Source of the DNA: Nocardioides thalensis
GTDB lineage: Bacteria > Actinomycetota > Actinomycetes > Propionibacteriales > Nocardioidaceae
DNA: 64,000 nucleotides
Direction: 5' to 3'
NCBI RefSeq assembly: GCF_013410655.1
Contig: NZ_JACCFP010000001.1
Coordinates: 1,697,501 to 1,761,500, forward strand
Shown here piece by piece: positions 36,734 to 47,072 of this stretch. Made by a program: the position numbers and the translations under genes. Position 1 is the first letter of the stretch. Each line of letters opens with the position of its first letter. The notes beneath the pieces were generated by a model. That model made no database searches. It was not told where the DNA came from and saw nothing but the letters and a program-made list of their open reading frames with translations.

Positions 36734-37341
36734 TAGCGGCGGCCGGCGGGGTCGGGGGTCAGCCCGTCGCCGAAGGTCACGACGACCTCGCAGTCCGGGT
36801 CGGCGACGTCGCCCTCGTCCATCCGCACCTTGTCGCGGCCGGCGCCGCACACCGCGGTCTCGTCCGGCTTGCCGTCGGCGAGGATGATCATGTCGCGGCC
36901 GTCGCCTCCCTCGGTGAGGTCGTCGGCGCCCTTGCCCGGGTTGAGCAGGTCGTTGCCGGCGTTGCCGATCACCCGGTCGACGCCCTGGCCGCCGAACCCG
37001 CGGTCGTCACCGGCGAGGCCCACCAGGAGGTCGGCACCCTCCTGGCCACGGAGCTCGTCGGCGCCCGGCCCGCCCTCGGTCTGGTCATCGCCGGTGCCGC
37101 CGCGCACGACGTCGCGGCCACGGAACGCCTCGAGCACGTCGTTGCCCGCGCGGCCGCACATGATGTCGCGCCCGGCGGTGCCCTCGAGCAGGTCGTCGCC
37201 CGCCGTGCCGCTCACCGACTGCTCGCACGGCGGCTTCGGCGCGGCGGGCACGGCACCCGGGCCGGCCGCCGCGACGAGCGGTGGAGCGGCCAGGCACACC
37301 GCGAGGCCGAGCAGGGAGAGGGGACGGATGACGGCGCGCAT
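36733..37341 (-). CDS. Secreted RTX-like calcium-binding repeat protein
   Basis: Encodes 202 residues. A signal peptide (residues 1 to about 25) is followed by degenerate nonapeptide repeats of the hemolysin type (about 45-150), such as GTAGDDLLEG, GRAGNDVLE, GGTGDDQTEG and GNAGNDLL. Such repeats form a calcium-binding beta roll outside the cell. Three cysteines are present, one before the repeats. No catalytic domain is attached. The first gene of a pair, with dnaE divergent across 189 bases. Confidence 0.85.
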   Translation of the reverse strand: MRAVIRPLSLLGLAVCLAAPPLVAAAGPGAVPAAPKPPCEQSVSGTAGDDLLEGTAGRDIMCGRAGNDVLEAFRGRDVVRGGTGDDQTEGGPGADELRGQEGADLLVGLAGDDRGFGGQGVDRVIGNAGNDLLNPGKGADDLTEGGDGRDMIILADGKPDETAVCGAGRDKVRMDEGDVADPDCEVVVTFGDGLTPDPAGRR

Positions 37342-37530
37342 GGCGGCCTCCCGGGGACGAGGTGGCGTTCACCGCTCAGCGTGTCACAGTGTCGGCGGTG
37401 TCTGCCACGATCACGGGAATCGGTCGCGTACGCTGAGGTCCTTCCCCTGGCGCCCGCCCAGCGACTGCTCAGCGACACTGCGCCGATCCGACCGCCCACC
37501 CTCGACCCACTTGAGGAGCTCGCAGCACCG
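37342..37530. promoter_or_regulatory. Divergent region RTX-like gene / dnaE
   Basis: 189 bases without a gene. TACGCT near 37429-37434 is a possible -10 for dnaE, giving a leader of about 90 bases; GAGGAG at 37513 is its ribosome site. No operator is evident. Confidence 0.45.
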
Positions 37531-40500
37531 ATGGCAGCCGGAGGGGACCGCACCGACTTCGTCCACCTGCACGTCCACACCGAGTACTCCATGCTCGACG
37601 GGGCGTCCCTTCTCGACGGTCTCTTCACGCGCGTGAGCGACCTCGGGATGTCGTCGATCGCGATGACCGACCACGGCAACCTCCACGGCGCCTACGACTT
37701 CTACAAGAAGGCCCACAAGTACGGCGTCAAGCCGATCATCGGCATCGAGGCCTACCTGACGCCCGGCACCGAGCGGGGCGAGCGGCGCCGCGTCAAGTGG
37801 GGCAGGGGCAACGGCGTCGACGGGGCCGAGGAGGGCGGCGACGACGTCGCCGGCGGCGGCGCCTACACCCACATGACGATGTGGGCCGAGAGCACCGAGG
37901 GCATGCACAACCTGTTCCGGCTCTCGTCGCGCTCCAGCCTCGAGGGCTTCTTCTACAAGCCCCGCATGGACAAGGAGCTGCTCCAGGAGCACAGCAAGGG
38001 GCTGATGGTCTCCACCGGCTGCCCGAGCGGCGCGATCCAGACCCGCCTCCGCCTCGGCCAGTGGGACGAGGCGGTCCGCGAGGCCGGCGAGCTCCAGGAC
38101 ATCTTCGGTCGCGACAGCGTGTTCCTCGAGCTGATGGACCACGGCATCGACATCGAGAAGCGCGTGCGCGACGACCTGCTCCGGCTCGGCAAGGAGCTCG
38201 GGATCCCGCCGGTCGCCACCAACGACTCCCACTACAACAACCCCGAGGACGCCGCGGCCCACGACGCCCTCATCTGCGTCGCGTCCGGCAAGCGGCTCTC
38301 CGACACCAACCGCCTGAAGTTCGACGGCGGCGGCTACTACATCAAGTCCGCCGCCGAGATGCGCGAGCTGTGGGCCGACCGCTTCGGCATGCCGGAGGCC
38401 TGCGACAACACGCTGGCGATCGCCGAGCGCTGCGACGTCGAGTTCACCGAGTCCACGGGCGGCTACATGGCGCGCGCCGACGTGCCGGAGGGCGAGACCG
38501 AGGAGAGCTGGTTCCGCAAGGAGGTCTGGCGCGGCATCGAGTCGCGCTACCCCGGCGACCGGCTCGACCAGGAGGTGCGCGACCGGGTCGAGATGGAGCT
38601 CGCGATCATCTCCCAGAAGGGCTACTGCGGCTACTACCTCGTGGTCGCCGACTTCATCAACTGGGCCAAGGACAACGGCATCCGGGTGGGGCCCGGCCGC
38701 GGCTCCGGTGCCGGGTCGATCGCCGCCTACGCGCTGCGCATCACCGACCTGTGTCCCCTCGAGCACGGGCTCTTCTTCGAGCGGTTCCTCAACCCCGAGC
38801 GACCGTCGATGCCCGACTTCGACATCGACTTCGACGACCACCGACGCGGCGAGGTCATCCAGTACGTCACCGAGAAGTACGGCGCCGAGCGGGTCGCGCA
38901 GATCGCGACGTTCGGGCGGCTGAAGTCCAAGGCCGCGATCAAGGACGCCGCCCGCGTGCTCGACCACGGGTTCGCGATCAGCGACATGATCACCAAGGCG
39001 CTCCCCGCCGACGTGATGGGCAAGGGCGTCCCGCTCAAGGACCTCTTCAACCCCGAGCACAAGCGCTACAACGACGGCCAGGAGTTCCGCGCGCTCCACG
39101 AGCAGAACCCCGACGTCCGCACGATCTACGAGACCGCCCGCGGGCTCGAGGGCCAGATCCGCAACTGGGGCGTCCACGCCGCCGGCGTCATCATGTCCAG
39201 CGAGCCCCTGATCGACGTGGTGCCGATCATGGCCCGTCCGCAGGACGGCGCGATCATCACCCAGTTCGACTACCCGATGTGCGAGTCGCTGGGCCTGGTC
39301 AAGATGGACTTCCTCGGGCTGTCCAACCTCCACACGCTCGAGGACGCGGTCGCCAACATCAAGGCCAACCGCGGCGAGGACGTCGTGCTCGAGGACCTGC
39401 CCTTCGACGACCGGGCCACCTACGAGCTGATGGGCCGCGGCGACACGCTCGGCGTCTTCCAGCTCGACGGTGGCGGCATGCGCGCGCTGCTGCGCTCGAT
39501 GCTCCCCGACAAGTTCGCCGACATCACCGCCGTCTCCGCGCTCTACCGGCCGGGCCCGATGGGCGCCGACTCGCACAACAAGTACGCGCGCCGCAAGAAC
39601 GGCCGCGAGCCGATCGAGCCGATCCATCCCGCGCTCGCCGAGCCGCTCGAGGAGGTTCTGGGGGAGACCTACGGCCTGATCGTCTACCAGGAGCAGGTCA
39701 TGGCGATCGCGCAGGTGCTCGCCGGCTTCTCGCTCGGCGCCGCAGACAACATGCGCCGTGCGATGGGCAAGAAGAAGAAGGAGGAGCTCGACAAGCAGTA
39801 CGCCGGCTTCGAGGCCGGCATGCTCGAGCGGGGCTACCCGCAGGACGCGGTCAAGACGCTCTGGGACATCCTCGTCCCGTTCGCCGACTACGCGTTCAAC
39901 AAGTCGCACTCCGCCGCCTACGGCGTCATCACCTACTGGACCGCCTACCTCAAGGCCAACTACCCGACCGAGTACATGGCGGCGCTCCTGACCTCGGTCA
40001 AGAACGACAAGGACAAGATGGCGATCTACCTCAACGAGTGTCGCCGGATGAAGATCGCGGTCCTGCCTCCCGACGTCAACGAGTCGTCCCACGACTTCAC
40101 GGCCGTCGGCAGCGACATCCGCTTCGGCATGACCGCCGTGCGCAACGTCGGCGCCAACGTCGTCGAGCAGATCGTCGCGGCGCGCGAGGAGAAGGGCCGC
40201 TACGAGTCCTTCAACGACTTCCTCGAGAAGGTGCCGGCGCTCGTCTGCAACAAGCGGGTCATCGAGTCCCTGATCAAGGCGGGGGCGTTCGACGACCTCA
40301 AGCACAAGCGCCGCTCGCTGGTCGCGATCCACGAGACCGCCGTCGACCAGTACGTCGACATCAAGCGCAACGAGGCGATCGGCCAGGACTCGCTGTTCGC
40401 CGGCCTCGACATGGACGGCGACGGCGGCCTCGGCGCCGGGTTCGGGGTGAGCGTGACGATCCCCGACCTCGAGGAGTGGGACAAGCGCACGCTGCTCGCC

Positions 40501-41112
40501 CACGAGCGCGACATGCTCGGCCTCTACGTCTCCGACCACCCGCTGCTCGGGCTCGAGCACGTGCTCTCCAGCGGCACCGACACCACGATCGGCCAGCTGC
40601 TCGAGGACGAGGACCGGCCCGACGGCTCGACGGTCACGGTCGCGGGCCTGGTCACCAGCGTGCAGCGCAAGATCACCAAGAAGGGCGATCCCTGGGCGAT
40701 GATCACGCTCGAGGACCTCGAGGGTGCGATCGACGTGCTGCTGTTCCCCAGCGCCTACCAGCTCGCCTCGCCGCTGCTCGAGCACGACGCGATCCTCACC
40801 GTCCGAGGCCGGCTCTCCCGCAGCAAGGACCAGCCCGAGCTGCACGGCCAGGAGGTCACCGCGCCCGACCTCGACCGCGGCAACGCCGAGGGCCCGGTCA
40901 TCATCAGCCTGCCCTCGACGCGGTGCACGCCGCAGAACGTCGCGGGCCTCAAGGAGATCCTCGCCGCCCACCCGGGCCTCAACGAGGTCCGGCTCCAGCT
41001 GCTCACCCGCGACGCGACGAAGCTGATGCGGCTCGAGGCCCGGGTCAGCCCGAGCCCGGCGCTCTTCGCCGACCTCAAGCAGCTCCTCGGCCCGGGGTGC
41101 CTCGCCGGATGA
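37531..41112 (+). CDS. dnaE: DNA polymerase III alpha subunit
   Basis: Encodes 1193 residues, the replicative polymerase subunit. The N-terminal PHP domain keeps its metal ligands (HLHVHTEYSMLDG, TDHGNLHG); in mycobacteria the DnaE1 PHP domain is a proofreading exonuclease, so that is likely here too. The palm aspartates lie in PDFDIDFDD near 428-436. The HhH and OB parts lie in the last third. An acidic Gly-rich insert (VDGAEEGGDD) lies around residue 95. ATG 37531 follows GAGGAG. It overlaps the next gene by 4 bases. Long antisense frames opposite it are composition artefacts. Confidence 0.97.
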   Translation: MAAGGDRTDFVHLHVHTEYSMLDGASLLDGLFTRVSDLGMSSIAMTDHGNLHGAYDFYKKAHKYGVKPIIGIEAYLTPGTERGERRRVKWGRGNGVDGAEEGGDDVAGGGAYTHMTMWAESTEGMHNLFRLSSRSSLEGFFYKPRMDKELLQEHSKGLMVSTGCPSGAIQTRLRLGQWDEAVREAGELQDIFGRDSVFLELMDHGIDIEKRVRDDLLRLGKELGIPPVATNDSHYNNPEDAAAHDALICVASGKRLSDTNRLKFDGGGYYIKSAAEMRELWADRFGMPEACDNTLAIAERCDVEFTESTGGYMARADVPEGETEESWFRKEVWRGIESRYPGDRLDQEVRDRVEMELAIISQKGYCGYYLVVADFINWAKDNGIRVGPGRGSGAGSIAAYALRITDLCPLEHGLFFERFLNPERPSMPDFDIDFDDHRRGEVIQYVTEKYGAERVAQIATFGRLKSKAAIKDAARVLDHGFAISDMITKALPADVMGKGVPLKDLFNPEHKRYNDGQEFRALHEQNPDVRTIYETARGLEGQIRNWGVHAAGVIMSSEPLIDVVPIMARPQDGAIITQFDYPMCESLGLVKMDFLGLSNLHTLEDAVANIKANRGEDVVLEDLPFDDRATYELMGRGDTLGVFQLDGGGMRALLRSMLPDKFADITAVSALYRPGPMGADSHNKYARRKNGREPIEPIHPALAEPLEEVLGETYGLIVYQEQVMAIAQVLAGFSLGAADNMRRAMGKKKKEELDKQYAGFEAGMLERGYPQDAVKTLWDILVPFADYAFNKSHSAAYGVITYWTAYLKANYPTEYMAALLTSVKNDKDKMAIYLNECRRMKIAVLPPDVNESSHDFTAVGSDIRFGMTAVRNVGANVVEQIVAAREEKGRYESFNDFLEKVPALVCNKRVIESLIKAGAFDDLKHKRRSLVAIHETAVDQYVDIKRNEAIGQDSLFAGLDMDGDGGLGAGFGVSVTIPDLEEWDKRTLLAHERDMLGLYVSDHPLLGLEHVLSSGTDTTIGQLLEDEDRPDGSTVTVAGLVTSVQRKITKKGDPWAMITLEDLEGAIDVLLFPSAYQLASPLLEHDAILTVRGRLSRSKDQPELHGQEVTAPDLDRGNAEGPVIISLPSTRCTPQNVAGLKEILAAHPGLNEVRLQLLTRDATKLMRLEARVSPSPALFADLKQLLGPGCLAG

Positions 41113-41705
41113 GAGCGCTGTTGCTGCGAGTCGGCGCGGTCCTCGCCGGCTCGGTCGGGCTGGGGCTGCTCGGCGGCTGGCTGTGGTGGACCTGGTGGGG
41201 CCCGGCGACGCCGGGCCGGATCTACGACGTTCCCGAGCGTGGGCCGCGCTGGTATCCCGAGCCCTGGGACCCGGGCCAGACCGACGCGTTCGGCGGCACC
41301 GCCCAGTACATCGTGATCGCCCTCGGGCTGGGCCTGCTCCTCGGGCTCGTCGCCGGCCTGCTGGCCGGCCGTACGGCGCTGCTGATGCTCGGCGCCATGC
41401 TCGCCGGCAGCGTCCTGGCGGCACTCGCGATGGTCTGGCTGGGCACCCAGCTCAGCCCGCCCGACCCGCAGACGCTGGCGACGGCGGCCACGGTGGGCGA
41501 CAAGGTCCCCGGCAACCTCGAGGTGACCATGGGCCGGATCTCCCTCCTCGGCTGGGACGACGTGCCGGTGCCGACGCCGTACTTCTCCTGGCCGGTGGCG
41601 GGTTTGACCGGCTACCTGGTGGTCATGCTCAGCGCGAAGAGTCTCGGCGAGGTGCGCGCCCGCGAGAACGACCCGACGACCTGGCTGGAGGCAGCGGCCC
41701 GATGA
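41109..41705 (+). CDS. Membrane protein of unknown function
   Basis: Encodes 198 residues with a hydrophobic segment at about 7-28, two more in the middle (about 65-85 and 90-112) and one near the C-terminus. Trp-rich parts lie in the loops. It overlaps dnaE (ATGA) and the next gene (ATGA), so it is expressed from the dnaE transcript. No family is recognised. Confidence 0.85.
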   Translation: MRALLLRVGAVLAGSVGLGLLGGWLWWTWWGPATPGRIYDVPERGPRWYPEPWDPGQTDAFGGTAQYIVIALGLGLLLGLVAGLLAGRTALLMLGAMLAGSVLAALAMVWLGTQLSPPDPQTLATAATVGDKVPGNLEVTMGRISLLGWDDVPVPTPYFSWPVAGLTGYLVVMLSAKSLGEVRARENDPTTWLEAAAR

Positions 41706-43282
41706 GTGATGCACCCCTTCCCCCGCCGCCGCCCGGCTCACCGACTCCCGCAGCAGGCCCGTCGCGCTCCGGCAGGCGGGTCGCTCTCGTCACGGCCGGT
41801 GCCGTGGCGTCGGTCGCCGTCATCACCGGTGGCGTCTTCGCTGCCCGTTGGTACTTCGGCAGCGGCCCCCAGCCGGCGGAGGCCCTGCCCGCGTCGACCA
41901 TCGGCTACCTCGCGCTCGACCTCGACCCCGGCGGCAAGGACCTGCTCGCCGCGCGCGACGCGCTCGAGGACTTCCCGGCGTGGGAGGAGCTCGACGTCGA
42001 CTCCGGCGGCGACGTACGGGAGCAGCTGTTCGACCTCGCGCAGCAGGACCTCGAGTGCGACACCCTCGACTACGGCGACGACATCGACTCGTGGCTGGGC
42101 AACCGGGTGGCCGTCGCGGCCGTCCCGGGCGACGGCGACGACGCCGAGCCGGTGCCGGTCTTCGTCGCCCAGGTGACCGACGCCGACGCGGCCGACGACG
42201 GTCTCGCGGCGCTGGCCGACTGCCCCGGGTTCGGGCCGCTCGGCTGGCACGTCGAGGGCGAGTGGGCGATCCTCGCCGAGACCGACGAGATCGCCGACCG
42301 GGTGGCCGACGACGCGGCCAGCGAGCCGCTGTCCGACGACCCCGGGTTCGAGGACCACGTCGACGGCGTGGGCGGCAGTGGCATCGTCACTGCATACGCC
42401 GCGGCCGGAGCGGGGAAGTACATCGCCGAGGCCATCGAGCAGGAGTTCGCCGAGGACGGGGTGCCCGCCCCGCCGGAGATGACCGACAGCCTGGTCGACT
42501 CCTTCCAGGGCCTGGCGCTCTCGGTCGGGTTCGACGACGAGGCCCTCCGGATCGATGCGGCGGCCACCGCCGACTCCACGGTGATGGGCTTCCTGAGCGG
42601 GCTCGAGGACGCCGGCTCCGTCGGCGACCTGGCGGGCGACCTCCCCGACGACACCGCGGCCCTGTTCGGCATCGGCTTCGCCGACGGCTGGGCAGGCGAC
42701 TACCTCGATCTGATGCGCGAGTCGCTCGGCTCGGAGGCCGACATCATCGACGGCGAGCTCGAGGCCCTCGAGGCGCAGACCGGGCTCGACCTCGTGGAGA
42801 CCCTCGAAGCGGTGCTCGGCGAGGCGGCGGTGCTGGCCGTCGGCGGCGACCTGTCCGCCGACGAGCTCGAGGCGCCCGACCCGGCCGCGTTGCCCGTCGG
42901 CATCAAGGCCCGGGGCGACGTGGAGGAGATCGAGGAGGCCCTCGACCGCATCTACGAGGCCGCTCCGCCGTACGTCGCCGAGATGGCCGGCGCCGACTCC
43001 GACGACGACCTGGTGGCGATCGGCCCGTCCGGCGACTACCGGCAGGAGCTGCTCGACGGCGGCGACCTGGGCGGCTCCGAGAAGTTCGAGCGGGTCGTGC
43101 CCGACGCCGACGACGCCACCGCGCTCCTCTACGTCGACCTCGACGCGCCCGTCGTCGAGGAGCTGTTCGGGCTGCTGCCGCCCGAGGTCGCGGCCAACCT
43201 CGAGCCGCTGGACGCGTTCGCCGTGTCGAGCCGCTACGAGGACGGCATGGCCCTCAGCTCGATGCGGCTCAGCGTCGACTGA
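41702..43282 (+). CDS. DUF3352 domain membrane-anchored protein
   Basis: Encodes 526 residues. A Pro-rich cytoplasmic stretch (1-25) is followed by one membrane helix (about 27-48) and a large acidic extracytoplasmic domain, very rich in Asp and Glu, which matches the DUF3352 family (PASTIGYLALDLDP near its start, the AVLAVGG region later). The function of the family is unknown. It is the third gene of the dnaE unit. Confidence 0.85.
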   Translation: MSDAPLPPPPPGSPTPAAGPSRSGRRVALVTAGAVASVAVITGGVFAARWYFGSGPQPAEALPASTIGYLALDLDPGGKDLLAARDALEDFPAWEELDVDSGGDVREQLFDLAQQDLECDTLDYGDDIDSWLGNRVAVAAVPGDGDDAEPVPVFVAQVTDADAADDGLAALADCPGFGPLGWHVEGEWAILAETDEIADRVADDAASEPLSDDPGFEDHVDGVGGSGIVTAYAAAGAGKYIAEAIEQEFAEDGVPAPPEMTDSLVDSFQGLALSVGFDDEALRIDAAATADSTVMGFLSGLEDAGSVGDLAGDLPDDTAALFGIGFADGWAGDYLDLMRESLGSEADIIDGELEALEAQTGLDLVETLEAVLGEAAVLAVGGDLSADELEAPDPAALPVGIKARGDVEEIEEALDRIYEAAPPYVAEMAGADSDDDLVAIGPSGDYRQELLDGGDLGGSEKFERVVPDADDATALLYVDLDAPVVEELFGLLPPEVAANLEPLDAFAVSSRYEDGMALSSMRLSVD

Positions 43283-43285
43283 TCC

Positions 43286-43951
43286 TCAGTTCGGTGACCA
43301 CCGCGTGCGGGCGACCTCGGTCGCGGGCAGCGAGGAGATGACGTTCATCGCCCGCAGCTCCTCCCGGAGCAGGTCGGTGACGAGGATCAGTCGGTGGCCC
43401 GCGTCGTCGGCCTCGAGGAGCTCCTGGCGCTCGGCCATCGGCAGGGGAGCGCACGCCGCGAGCGTCCACGACAGGTAGAGCGGGTCCTCGGGCAAGCTGC
43501 CGTTGAACGGGTCCTGGGCGATCTCGCGCAGGGCGAACCGGTAGGCGGTGAAGGTGGCCCGCGCCCGCTCGACGACGTCGGCGTCGACGGGCACGGTCGG
43601 CTCGGGCAGCTGGTCGACCTCGCCGACCGGGAAGTTCCCGGTGCCGTCGAGCCGGTCCAGCCGGATCCGGTCGCGACCGACAGCGACGACGTCGAACGTG
43701 CCGTCGGCGTGGCTCTCGACCTCGGTCAGCTGCAGCCGGACGCCGACCCGGAACAGCGACTGGGCGCCGTGGTCGCCGACCTCGTAGCCCTCCCGGATGC
43801 CGACGGAGCCGAAGACGCGCTCGGCCGGGTCGTCGATCCGCAGCAGGTGGTGGACGAGCGCCCGGTAGCGGTCCTCGAACACCCGCAACGGCACGCTGAC
43901 GCCGGGATAGACCACCATGTTCAGCGGGAACATCGGCAGTCGGTCGGTCAC
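43286..43951 (-). CDS. LON substrate-binding domain protein
   Basis: Encodes 221 residues. It is the N-terminal substrate-recognition domain of Lon without the ATPase or protease: [22 protein letters not shown], then a beta-rich body and a helical C-terminal part. Stand-alone LON proteins of this kind are common in actinobacteria; their role is unclear. GTG 43951 is 6 bases after TACTGT, a leaderless layout. Only 3 bases separate its stop from that of the DUF3352 gene. Confidence 0.9.
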   Translation of the reverse strand: MTDRLPMFPLNMVVYPGVSVPLRVFEDRYRALVHHLLRIDDPAERVFGSVGIREGYEVGDHGAQSLFRVGVRLQLTEVESHADGTFDVVAVGRDRIRLDRLDGTGNFPVGEVDQLPEPTVPVDADVVERARATFTAYRFALREIAQDPFNGSLPEDPLYLSWTLAACAPLPMAERQELLEADDAGHRLILVTDLLREELRAMNVISSLPATEVARTRWSPN

Positions 43952-44018
43952 GCTTCGACAGTACTGCGATCCGGTCCGCGGTCAGGGACGACCCGCGCCC
44001 GACCGTAGACTTGGGGCC
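43952..44018. promoter_or_regulatory. Divergent leaderless promoters, LON gene / hisD
   Basis: In 67 bases there are two -10 elements: TACTGT on the minus strand (43963-43958), 6 bases from GTG, and TAGACT on the plus strand (44006-44011), 7 bases from ATG 44019. No ribosome site precedes either start. No his attenuator or leader peptide can fit here. Confidence 0.65.
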
Positions 44019-45344
44019 ATGATCCGTCGCATCGACCTTCGCGAGGCTGGCCGTGACGCAGCCTCCGTCGACTACCGCTCGGCCGTGCCGCGCGCGGAGT
44101 TCGACGCGGAGGCGGCGACGCATGTGGTGCAGCCGATCCTCGACGAGGTCCGCGCGCGTGGCGCCGACGCGGTGCGCGACTACACCGACAAGCTCGACGG
44201 CGTCTGGGTCGACGACCTGCGGGTGCCCGCCGATGCGCTGTCGGCAGCGCTAGCCGACCTCGACCCGGCCGTCCGCGCCGCCCTGGACGAGTCCGTACGC
44301 CGGCTGCGCGCGACCTGTGCCGCGGAGCTCGAGGCCGACGTCGTCACCGACCTCGCCACGGGCGCCCGGGTGACCCACCGCAAGGTTCCCGTGCAGCGCG
44401 TCGGGCTCTACGTCCCCGGCGGCCTCGCCCCGCTGGTCTCGAGCGTGCTGATGAACGTGGTGCCGGCCCAGACAGCCGGCGTCAGCTCGATCGCCCTCGC
44501 CAGCCCGCCCCAGGAGGAGTTCGGCGGCTCCGTGCACCCGACGATCCTGGCCGCCTGCGCGCTGCTCGGCGTCGAGGAGGTCTACGCCGTCGGCGGCGCC
44601 CAGGCGATCGCGATGTTCGCCTACGGCCTGCCCGCGACGGCCGACACGGAGCGCGTCGAGCGGGTCGACCTGGTGACGGGCCCCGGCAACATCTACGTCG
44701 CGACGGCCAAGCGGCTGCTGCGGGGCCAGGTGGGCATCGACTCCGAGGCCGGGCCGACCGAGATCGCGATCCTCGCCGACGACACCGCCGACCCGGCGTA
44801 CGTCGCGGCCGACCTGATCAGCCAGGCCGAGCACGACCCGCTGGCCGCGTCGGTGCTCGTCACCGACTCGCCGGCGCTGGCCGACGACGTCGAGGCCGAG
44901 CTCGACAAGCAGGTGGCGGCGACCAAGCACGTCGAGCGGATCCACACCTCCCTGACCGGCACCCAGTCGGGCATCGTGCTGGTGCGCGACCTCGAGCAGG
45001 GGCTCGCGGTGGTCGACGCCTACGCCGCGGAGCACCTCGAGATCCACACCCGCGACGCCGCGTCGTACGCCGCCCGGGTGCGCAACGCCGGCGCGATCTT
45101 CGTCGGCCCGCACACCCCGGTCAGCCTGGGCGACTACTGCGCGGGCTCCAACCACGTGCTGCCCACGGCCGGCTGCGCCTGCCACTCCTCGGGGCTGTCG
45201 GTGCGCGCGTTCACCAAGTCGGTGCACGTCGTCGAGTACTCCCGCGAGGGCCTCGCCGAGGTCGCCGACCACGTCGTCACCCTCGCCGAGGCCGAGGACC
45301 TGCCCGGCCACGGCGCCGCCGTGCGCGTGCGGTTCCAGGACTGA
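44019..45344 (+). CDS. hisD: Histidinol dehydrogenase
   Basis: Encodes 441 residues; oxidises L-histidinol to histidine in two NAD-dependent steps. Zinc and catalytic residues are recognisable in the region SQAEHDP and in SVSLG-type ending [17 protein letters not shown]. Full length for the family. It opens a six-gene his cluster. The gap to hisC is 3 bases. Confidence 0.96.
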   Translation: MIRRIDLREAGRDAASVDYRSAVPRAEFDAEAATHVVQPILDEVRARGADAVRDYTDKLDGVWVDDLRVPADALSAALADLDPAVRAALDESVRRLRATCAAELEADVVTDLATGARVTHRKVPVQRVGLYVPGGLAPLVSSVLMNVVPAQTAGVSSIALASPPQEEFGGSVHPTILAACALLGVEEVYAVGGAQAIAMFAYGLPATADTERVERVDLVTGPGNIYVATAKRLLRGQVGIDSEAGPTEIAILADDTADPAYVAADLISQAEHDPLAASVLVTDSPALADDVEAELDKQVAATKHVERIHTSLTGTQSGIVLVRDLEQGLAVVDAYAAEHLEIHTRDAASYAARVRNAGAIFVGPHTPVSLGDYCAGSNHVLPTAGCACHSSGLSVRAFTKSVHVVEYSREGLAEVADHVVTLAEAEDLPGHGAAVRVRFQD

Positions 45345-45347
45345 GCC

Positions 45348-46439
45348 ATGGTCGACTTTCCTCCGCTCCGCGAGGAGCTGCGTGGCATCGCGCCGTACGG
45401 CGCCCCGCAGCTCGACGTCCCGGTCCAGCTCAACGTCAACGAGAACCCCTACGGGCCGTCGCCGGCGTGCGTCGACGACATCGCGTCGTCGGTCGTCGAG
45501 GCGGCGCGCACGCTCAACCGCTATCCCGACCGTGAGTTCGTCGCGCTCCGGGCGGCCCTTGCCGACTACCTGTCGCGCGACGCGCGGGTCACGCCGGAGA
45601 TGGTGTGGGCGGCCAACGGCTCCAACGAGGTCATGCTCCAGCTGCTGCAGGCGTTCGGCGGGCCGGGTCGCACCGCGGTCAGCTTCGCACCGACGTACTC
45701 GATGTATCCCGAGTACGCCCGCGACACGAGCACCCGCTGGGTGACCGGCCGCCGCGAGGACGACTTCTCGATCGACCTCGAGGCCGCGCGGGTGCTCGTC
45801 GCCGAGGAGCGGCCGAGCGTGGTGCTGCTGCCGAGCCCCAACAACCCGACCGGCACCGCGCTGGCGCCCGAGGTCGTCACCACCTTGTGCGAGGCGGTGG
45901 GGGAGTCCGGCGTCGTGGTCGTCGACGAGGCCTACGGCGAGTTCCGCCGCTCCGGCACCCCGAGCGCGCTCGAGCAGCTGTCGGCGTACCGCAACCTCGT
46001 CGTGACCCGCACCATGAGCAAGGCGTTCGCCGGTGCCGGGCTGCGGCTCGGCTACCTGGCGGCCGACCCGGCGATCTGCGACGCCATCCGGGTCGTGCGC
46101 CTGCCCTACCACCTCTCCGCCGTGACCCAGGCCGCCGCGCTCGCGGCCCTGCGGCACGCGCCGGAGCTGCTCGGGAAGGTCGACGAGCTGCGCGCCGAGC
46201 GCGACCGCACCGTGGCGTGGCTGCGCGGCGAGGGCTTCGAGGTCGCCGACAGCGACGCGAATTTCTGCTTGTTCGGCACCTTCGGGGATCGTCATGCTGT
46301 CTGGCAGGGCCTTCTCGACCGGGGTGTGCTCATCCGGGAGACCGGGCCCGACGGCTGGCTCCGCGTGTCGATCGGCACCGCGGACGAGATGGCGGCGTTC
46401 CAGGACGCGCTGCTGCACGTGATGAAGGAGATGCCATGA
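45348..46439 (+). CDS. hisC: Histidinol-phosphate aminotransferase
   Basis: Encodes 363 residues, class II PLP aminotransferase. The PLP lysine is near 224 in [25 protein letters not shown] at the N-terminus and VDEAYGEF are family motifs. Stop and hisB start overlap (ATGA). Confidence 0.95.
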   Translation: MVDFPPLREELRGIAPYGAPQLDVPVQLNVNENPYGPSPACVDDIASSVVEAARTLNRYPDREFVALRAALADYLSRDARVTPEMVWAANGSNEVMLQLLQAFGGPGRTAVSFAPTYSMYPEYARDTSTRWVTGRREDDFSIDLEAARVLVAEERPSVVLLPSPNNPTGTALAPEVVTTLCEAVGESGVVVVDEAYGEFRRSGTPSALEQLSAYRNLVVTRTMSKAFAGAGLRLGYLAADPAICDAIRVVRLPYHLSAVTQAAALAALRHAPELLGKVDELRAERDRTVAWLRGEGFEVADSDANFCLFGTFGDRHAVWQGLLDRGVLIRETGPDGWLRVSIGTADEMAAFQDALLHVMKEMP

Positions 46440-47050
46440 CCGGCACGAGGACCGCCCGCATCGAGCGGCAGACCAGCGAGTCGAAGGTGCTCGTCGAGGT
46501 CGACCTCGACGGCACCGGCCGCCACGACATCTCGACCGGCGTCGGGTTCTACGACCACATGCTGACCGCGTTCGCGCGGCACGCGCTGGTCGACCTGACC
46601 GTGCAGACCTCCGGCGACGTGCACATCGACGCCCACCACACGGTGGAGGACACCGCGATCGTGCTCGGCCAGGCGCTGCGCGAGGCGCTGGGGGACAAGA
46701 AGGGCGTACGCCGCTTCGGCGACGCCACCGTCCCGCTCGACGAGGCGCTGGTGCAGGCCGTCGTCGACGTCTCCGGCCGTCCCTACTGCGTGCACACCGG
46801 CGAGCCGGAGGGCCAGGAGTACGTCCAGCTCGGCGGCACCACCCCCGCCTACCTCGGCTCCCTGACGCGCCACGTGTTCGAGACGATCGCGTTCCACGCC
46901 CACATCGCCCTGCACGTGCGGGTGCTGGCGGGGCGCGAGCCGCACCACATCGTCGAGACGCAGTTCAAGGCGTTCGCCCGGGCGTTCCGCGACGCGATCG
47001 CGCTCGACCCGCGCGAGACCGGGATCCCGTCGACGAAGGGCGCCCTGTGA
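46436..47050 (+). CDS. hisB: Imidazoleglycerol-phosphate dehydratase
   Basis: Encodes 204 residues, the monofunctional actinobacterial form without a phosphatase domain. The two metal-binding His clusters DAHHTVEDT and REPHHIVE are present, as is [13 protein letters not shown]. Overlaps hisC by 4 bases; a 22-base gap separates it from hisH. Confidence 0.96.
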   Translation: MTGTRTARIERQTSESKVLVEVDLDGTGRHDISTGVGFYDHMLTAFARHALVDLTVQTSGDVHIDAHHTVEDTAIVLGQALREALGDKKGVRRFGDATVPLDEALVQAVVDVSGRPYCVHTGEPEGQEYVQLGGTTPAYLGSLTRHVFETIAFHAHIALHVRVLAGREPHHIVETQFKAFARAFRDAIALDPRETGIPSTKGAL

Positions 47051-47072
47051 GCTCTGTGAACGAGTCGACGCA

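Noticed and set aside
37411..41424. A 1337-residue frame antisense to dnaE
   Set aside because: It is produced by the codon bias of dnaE in a GC-rich genome. Its translation is low-complexity, without domains, and dnaE on the other strand is certain.
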